Of a stretch of 64,000 nt of DNA, positions 58,067-64,000 are shown one piece after another. How positions within the stretch are numbered: position 1 is the stretch's first letter; each line of letters starts with the position of its first letter. The notes beneath the pieces are model-generated. The model searched no databases. It saw only the letters and a list, made by a program, of their open reading frames with translations, and had not been told where the DNA came from. Both the position numbers and the translations under genes were made by a program. Source of the stretch: Panorpa germanica (lineage: Eukaryota; Arthropoda; Insecta; Mecoptera; Panorpidae); the NCBI GenBank assembly GCA_963678705.1, contig OY783220.1:6655001-6719000 (forward strand), in the 5' to 3' direction.

Positions 58067-59672
58067 TTATGAATAATAAAAGGGATTTGCAACACATGCG
58101 TGTACGATATCTCAATCATTGAAAAGATTAATGTTGGAGTACGTATACCGATTGTTTGTCTTGTGAACACGAATGATGCATCTATAAATACATAGACACA
58201 TGTGTGTTCCTACACGAAAGAAGTACCTTTAATTTATCCCAGTAGCAATAGCCCGAGCCATTACATCTCATAATATATTCATATGCATACGTTCATAAAA
58301 GAGTTATTAAACGATTTTTCAACACTCAAAATCACTGTTTACAAAATATCAATATTATTTTTATTATGCAATATATAAAATTATATTGGCTAGGTACTGA
58401 TACCACAAAATGCTATAATAGTAAAATGACATCGTGTGCAGCAGATCCGGTATCCAGCGCGTAGTGGCGTCGCGTCGCATCGTGTCACGGTTCTAAATGG
58501 ACAATTGCTAGTTTTATGTGTAACAATAACTTATTTATATTCTGGTCATAAATTTATTCTACTATGCTATTACTATGTATTATAATTAGAGGTGATATTA
58601 ATTGTTATACCAGTCATTTCAAAGCTGTTTATTTTTGTGTAAAATTTTACAAGTATCTTAAGGGCCATTTCCACTAGAGAAATAGAACATTACATTCATT
58701 ATATTTCACTAGTAAAATATAGATATATCATAAAGGATGCTACTGCGAAGCAACTCGAATGCACTATACTGAAACAGCGGACATCCCAAGTAATCTGATG
58801 TTTCACGTTTATAAAATAAGTTTATAATTCAACAAAGATTTACCTACAATGTTTGATCAGTGAAGACGCGATTTAACATATAACATCTTTGCTTTATAAT
58901 AATGAAGCAGATAAATTTTAAACCAGTAGTGACACTGCTATAGAAAGTAATAAGCCATTATCAATAAAAAACAGTAGTTTTGACATATGAAAACAAATTG
59001 CAGTTTCTCCATTACTTTATAAAGAATTTGCTACGTTTTGTAGCATAACGACGGGACACTATGATATTATTTATGGAACAAAAATGATTCTTTCTGCTAT
59101 ATTAAAACAGTATTTCATAAATCAGCGAATAGACACTTGCCTGGAATGGCTTTTTTCCTTTAAATGTCCATTGTCGACGATGTATTCAGTTCCCATATAG
59201 GCTGGCGGGTTGCGAAATGTGCACCGTGGGGTGAGAGTGTTTTAGAGTGCCAGGAGAGTTGATAATGGCCATCCTTTAGCCACTTATCACCATATGAATG
59301 GCCCCGTTATTTGTTTTTCATTGGCTGATGGCTATAATAAAAACAGTACCAGCAAATTACGATCGAAAACAGAGAAATAGAGAGCAGCATCCAGGGCACA
59401 CTACACAGACGAAAACATAGAAATATGAGAATCATCATTAATACGGGCACAAAATATAGGAATTTATCCACGTCGTAAACAACTAAAACAAGTGAATCCG
59501 ATTGAAGTCAGCCCACGATCTCTCTGGTTGGCAACTCGTAAGTCGTAGTACACGGAGCATGGAAGTTACATGAATTCATACAGCTGACCTTAATCAAAAC
59601 TTTTTCTATTCGCCTACGCACTTTCATTTCATAACAGTCGCTGTGGTTACCATTCTCCAATGGATAAAGTCA
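58067..59672. other. AT-rich non-coding stretch
   Basis: A small CG-rich patch at 58435-58490 (GTCGCGTCGCATCG). No ORF above threshold, no repeat copy recognised. Confidence 0.5.
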
Positions 59673-59985
59673 TATAAGACAATATCTCTAATTTTATTAG
59701 AAATTGTAAATTTTTAATCAAACTTATGTGTTGCTCTGAAAACATTGAGTTTTATTTTAGTAATTTACATACACACTATAATAATTACACTGCTTAACTT
59801 AAATCACACTATCTTACCTGAAATCAAAGAAACGACATTTAAAGGTTATTATTTAAATTGTCAATTCCTTTTTATCTAATTTTATAATAAGTTAACAATA
59901 TGCACAGTGAGTTCTGACCACTCCAAATATCAACTGTGTCCATGAGTAATTGGTCACTGTTTTATCGACATATATAATATAGTAA
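59673..59985 (+). repeat. Repeat E, uninterrupted copy
   Basis: Collinear with 45184-45460 plus 46089-46125 and without the MITE, so it represents the unoccupied form of the repeat. No TIR or ORF found. Confidence 0.75.
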
Positions 59986-60415
59986 TTGAGGGCAATTCAA
60001 AATCCTTACGCCTAGAAATATATCATTTACTGTAAAAATAATTAAAACATGTTGATCAAGATGGCCGCCATTTTGAATCCTCCATAAAACAAGGAATAGT
60101 TTAAGCGGTTCATTATCCTCTACACAGATTTTGAGCTATATCTTAAGAAGGGTTGTTCATACCAAAAAATGAATGGAATCAAATTTGTAGAGAATTTTAC
60201 TAATAACTCAAATTGTCATTTAGAGCATAGGAAACAAGATATCTACAAAAAAAAACGATTTTTGTGACTTTTGGTCTTGTGTACACGAGATACTATGAGA
60301 TATTTGAGAGACCTTAAAAATATCATAATAAAGATTTATACAATTTATTTATTTTAACATATCTCTTATTCTGAGATTTATCCCTTTTCTGTCTTAAATG
60401 ATTGCGCTAATAATT
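59986..60415. other. Non-coding stretch, repeat-like in character
   Basis: It contains CAAGATGGCCGCCATTTTG, a match to the YY1/Pho-type core (GCCGCCAT), common in dispersed repeats. No second copy in the window. Confidence 0.4.
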
Positions 60416-60835
60416 ATTTATTATTATTATTATTTTATTTTAATGTTTTTGCCACATTTTTGTGCCTTAACTCATTTATTTACATGTCATTGTCCTTAAT
60501 TCAATTTTGATCCTTATTAAATCTAAACATTCTCACTCCACGAAAAAAAATATATATAAATTTATCCTAATAAAAATAAAAACAAATCTGCTACTGCTAC
60601 AGCTTCGTTTATCCTGTTACTCTCCCTCCTGTTTCTACTTTGCAGTTCCTTCTCTTTCGTCGTTCCTTTTCTCTATCGACCGACATCCACCTCTTCCCTT
60701 CACTGCCTCCCTTTAATAACTGCCCAATATTCTTATCGCTTATTACGTTTTTCTCACATGAAAACTAAATGTGCTCCAATGTTTCAATCTCCGTTCCGCA
60801 CACCCTGCACATCCTTTCCTGCAATAATTATTATT
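60416..60835 (-). mobile_element. GA-rich LINE (LINE-3) 3-prime end
   Basis: On minus: RMCRVCGTEIETLEHI, a stop, FSCEKNVISDKNIGQLLK, GGSEGKRWMSVDREKERRK, then a stop, a 3-prime UTR shared with 5808-6128, and an AAT-repeat tail at 60416-60435. The knuckle CX2C...H...C is complete here apart from the TAG stop after HI, making it the best preserved of the group at this site. Simple AAT-type tails are typical of I-type LINEs. Confidence 0.75.
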
Positions 60836-61505
60836 TTGTTGTGCAAATGTCCCGCGTTTGTTTTGGCCCATTCAGGCCATCACACTGAGACAGCGAGTTC
60901 TATTGTTAATGCAGCAAAAATTTAAACCTACACATAAATTACATAGCTGCATAACTAAACATTGATTGCAAAGTCATCCTCCACTCCGTTCCTCACCTCA
61001 CCTCACCCCTCCGCTCTTCACCACTCCAATAAGAGTTGTTTAACGAACAACAATATATACCATCAGTTCAAGACAAAGCGACGGCATGTATCTATTTTGT
61101 AATCTAAAGACAAGTACAAGATACACAGTGTAAACGTGCCAAACATCGCCAAACGTAAATAAACTCTAGATTTAGAGCCTGCCTGTATATTTGTATGTAA
61201 ACTAAGTCTAGTACATCACACACACACACACTAGGTTGGATACTATTCTCGTTTCTTAGCTAAAGCATCCCCCCCCCCCCTTCGCCCCGCTCAGCAATGT
61301 CTACACTTTCATCACCAAACAATGAACAGTGTACGATGATAGTAGTTCATTTCCATCCCTATCGTTGTTTATTTAATTGTAACAATAGTTGTCAGACACA
61401 AGGGAGTTCCTTAAGCAACTAACGACGAGCTAGAAACATTGATGAATTTCATTGGGTTCCTAATGCGGATCTATTTGGTAGATGATAAACTGAAATTAAG
61501 AATAT
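60836..61505. other. Non-coding stretch with short simple repeats
   Basis: CA run at 61217-61232 and C12 at 61269-61280. Nothing else is recognised. Confidence 0.5.
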
Positions 61506-61811
61506 TTGCACAGGGATTGGATATTAACTGCAAGTGTTGTTGCAGAGTTAGATAGTGGCAGTGGTTTCGTAACATTCAATGTTCTGAATCATCTGAAAGT
61601 TGTGACACAAAGAAAAATATATCGTGGTATTATAATAAACAATTCTAACGCAAAATCATTATTTTTACAAGAATCTTGCCTTAAGACGTTACATGCAGAG
61701 TTTATTTTTCTTAATGGTAATGATTCAATTCATTACCTCCTTGTTCCTCTTGTGAAAAATCTTTACCCATCATTTGGGCCCCCCAACATATTTGGATACA
61801 GGCCCGTCTAA
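61506..61811 (+). other. Unidentified open frame, 101 codons
   Basis: It starts at a non-ATG codon and reads DWILTASVVAELDSGSGFVT, then LQESCLKTLHAEF and GNDSIHYLLVPLVKNLYPSF. The composition is fairly protein-like for such AT-rich DNA. It ends in GGGCCCCCCAACATATTTGG and CAGGCCCGTCTAAGG, which resemble subterminal sequence of hAT elements, so it may be chance coding inside a degraded transposon. No family recognised, no splice evidence. Confidence 0.25.
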
Positions 61812-61849
61812 GGCTACTTTACTAAAATCTAATTTCATTTTATTATTTA

Positions 61850-62167
61850 TTATTTCAATTTTTCAGTCTGTTGTTTTAAAACTTCATCAGATCTGTGTTT
61901 TAAATCATTAATTTTATAAAAAAAATATTTTCTATTTTGTTTCAGGATAACTATCAGTCTGTTGGCCATTCCAGTTGGTGAGTTTTTTAAGTTTATTATT
62001 TGTAATAGCATTGATAGTGGGTTTGTTTTTATTTTGTTGTCCGATATTTGAAAAATCTGCATTGCATACTCATAAGGGTTAGTAATATGATGAAAATTAA
62101 TCTTTAAAATACTCGTGCGCAAGAGACCGAAAATACCAGACTTAGACTTAGATACTGAATTAAACAA
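61850..62167 (-). other. Unidentified open frame, 105 codons
   Basis: On minus, from a non-ATG start: SVSKSKSGIFGLLRTSILKI, ITNPYEYAMQIFQISDNKIK, SPTGMANRLIVILKQNRKYF, ending KQQTEKLK. Basic, balanced composition; could be the tail of a decayed transposon protein. It converges on the 61506-61811 frame, with the two stops 40 bp apart. No family recognised. Confidence 0.3.
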
Positions 62168-62368
62168 ATGACGAGTGTTTTATTAATTATTTTAGGCAAC
62201 ACAAAAAATCGAACAGTGCACTGAAAGTCTGGGCCGTACGTAAACACTAAAATTATTGAAATAACTCACCAAATTATAAATATAAATATGAATCAACTAA
62301 ATAAAATAAACAAATCTACAAAATACAGACAATTATTATATTACAATGAATGCGAAATATAACCTAGT

Positions 62369-63003
62369 AATGGGCTTGTGTCCTATGTCTTAATTTCTAT
62401 AAAAGTGTACTATATATTGATAAAGTTTGTTACTAGAACCTCAAATGTTCAATTATTTGTTAATAACTCCTTATATGTTAAGAGATATTAACAATTAAAA
62501 AAGTCATTTTGTTTATTTATTAAAGGGATTCAACGTTGTACACATTCCAAATGCATGTGACATCACAATCATTGTGTAAGGTTACCAACCTTACAGCTCA
62601 TAAATCTCTGCTATATGTATTTATATATCAAAATATCAAATATTATTTACAGCTATTTCAAGGAACAATCAAATTTTAATATTATGTCTGCCTTAGCAGG
62701 GTTAAATAAAGTAAAAACTTAGTATTCTTTGATTTGAGTTGATTGTTTGAGTACCAACAGCTACAAAACATTACCACAGCACTGACCTACTCAACAAATA
62801 ACTGACGTTAAAATGCATTTCACGTCTTACAAATATGGCCGACCATTTCTAGCGCTAAAACTACAATTCAAATTTTTAATTGCTATATCTCCGTCAACAT
62901 TTAGATATTTAATAAAATAGACACGCCAATACACATTTATTAACATCAATTTCAATCAACAATTGAAAAATCGACCACTAAAAAATGAGGACACAAGCCC
63001 ATT
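62369..63003 (+). mobile_element. MITE family A, copy 4
   Basis: 635 bp, both 16-bp termini perfect, collinear with the other copies throughout (CTCCTTATATGTTAAGAGAT, GTCTGCCTTAGCAGGG, ATGGCCGACCAT). Left flank TA, right flank TG. Confidence 0.9.
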
Positions 63004-64000
63004 GATAGTAATCGAAAATATAATAAAGTAGTAATATAATAAAAAATAAAAACAAATAAATCGGAAGTTTATTACAACTATTTTTGTATGTAAATGATTT
63101 TGTTAATACAAAGTTACGTAACGTGTACGTAATCGTAAATTACTCGCATTAACTACTGTTCTATTCTATTCTAATAATTATACGTTAAAGTTTCATAAGC
63201 ATTCAGCTTAACTTTATTTTAAAACATTCAATTTAAACAATTCACGATATAACTTTATGCATTTATGCAATTTGATTTGTTTCAACATTTTCAACTGCAT
63301 GGTAATGTACTACATTTAAATATTTTACATTTAAATTTTATTTTATAATCCCATTAGTACACTCAACTATTAAATTATTCTCATTTTGAGTGTTTTTAAC
63401 ATTTTTTATTATAATACAGATACGTTCACAGAAAATTTAAAAGGGAGAGTTAATTTGTTACTAGTCTATAATTCTATATAATGGAAATGGACCGTCAGAC
63501 TATAAGTGAGTTTAAGTAATTTTTTTGTTCGCTGTAAAGCATCTGCAAGGTAATAGAAGGTATTACAAGACAACTGTTTTAAACCGTTTTACAAGAGGAC
63601 AGACCGATCCAAGGGGCTAAACATCCCCTAAACCCAATTTTTATTCCATTATGAGTAGAAGCACACATTGTGTTCATCAAAAAATTTGTGATGTCTGGTG
63701 GCTCTGAGATCTTGCTCTATTACCTTAAAGCTCATTTTATGACGTTGAATTTATTGTAGTTTTCGCGTGTCGCATGGATCAGCGTCGAGCTTCAGTGTCG
63801 CCTGTCCGTTCCGTCGGTGTTAATGTCACGTAGCTCTCGTGCCTCGTCTCTGGTGCGATGTGCGTTGTATGGCTGTTTGGTGTTCTGCATATAGCTAATG
63901 GTGCTAATTATTATTTCTGCACTATTTCACAAATGTGCATCATCGCATTGTATTCAGAATGATTGGCCTGTACGCTGCACGTCCGTTACACACTTTCCGA
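63004..64000. other. Non-coding stretch with a CpG-rich patch
   Basis: AT-rich to about 63690, then a CG- and GT-rich patch (63760-63870) containing TCAGCGTCGAGCTTCAGTGT. It could be promoter-proximal or repeat-derived; no ORF or splice signal is convincing. Confidence 0.4.

Overview
The window is AT-rich, intron- or intergenic-like nuclear DNA from an animal, most likely an insect. The evidence is the density of decayed non-LTR retrotransposons (RT, RNase H and C-terminal CCHC fragments), mariner, hAT, PIF/Harbinger and TTAA-targeting DNA transposons, tRNA-derived SINE-like sequences and microsatellites, with no bacterial-style gene anywhere. The order cannot be fixed from the sequence; one of the LINE lineages has a GA-rich coding strand of a type I associate with insect genomes. 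No complete host protein-coding gene is visible. The best host-gene trace is a possible gene start on the + strand at 18.9-20.2 kb (a non-coding first exon ending in GTAAGT, then a short coding exon with an ATG and a GTGAGT donor).

Layout: 0.5-7 kb holds copies of a TTAA-flanked transposon (family B), a small hAT-type element, an RTE-like repeat and two LINE 3-prime ends. 7.5-8.7 kb is an old hAT element loaded with a LINE scrap and a SINE. 9.3-11.1 kb has two I-clade-like LINE fragments lying tail to tail. 13.8, 22.2, 36.3, 47.8 and 60.6 kb carry pieces of the GA-rich LINE group. 17.3 and 24.3 kb carry an exact 67-bp inverted repeat. 26.5-28 kb is a nest of LINE-2, a TTAA family J element and an RTE-like repeat. 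29-32.4 kb has LINE-1, a mariner remnant and a copy of MITE family A. 33-38.5 kb has repeat E, two family J elements and a SINE. 39-46.5 kb has LINE-1, two MITE-A copies (one inserted into repeat E), and a well-preserved PIF/Harbinger MITE. 49-56 kb has a hAT element, a full-length family B element and a 141-bp MITE. 59-63 kb repeats E, the GA-rich LINE and MITE-A.

The interest lies in the transposon ecology. At least four non-autonomous DNA transposon families can be delimited to the base from TIRs and target-site duplications, two use TTAA targets, and one filled-site/empty-site pair can be read directly. I see no operon, CRISPR array, rRNA gene or credible new multi-gene system. Many ORF-length open frames are antisense shadows of the LINE scraps or chance openings in AT-rich DNA.
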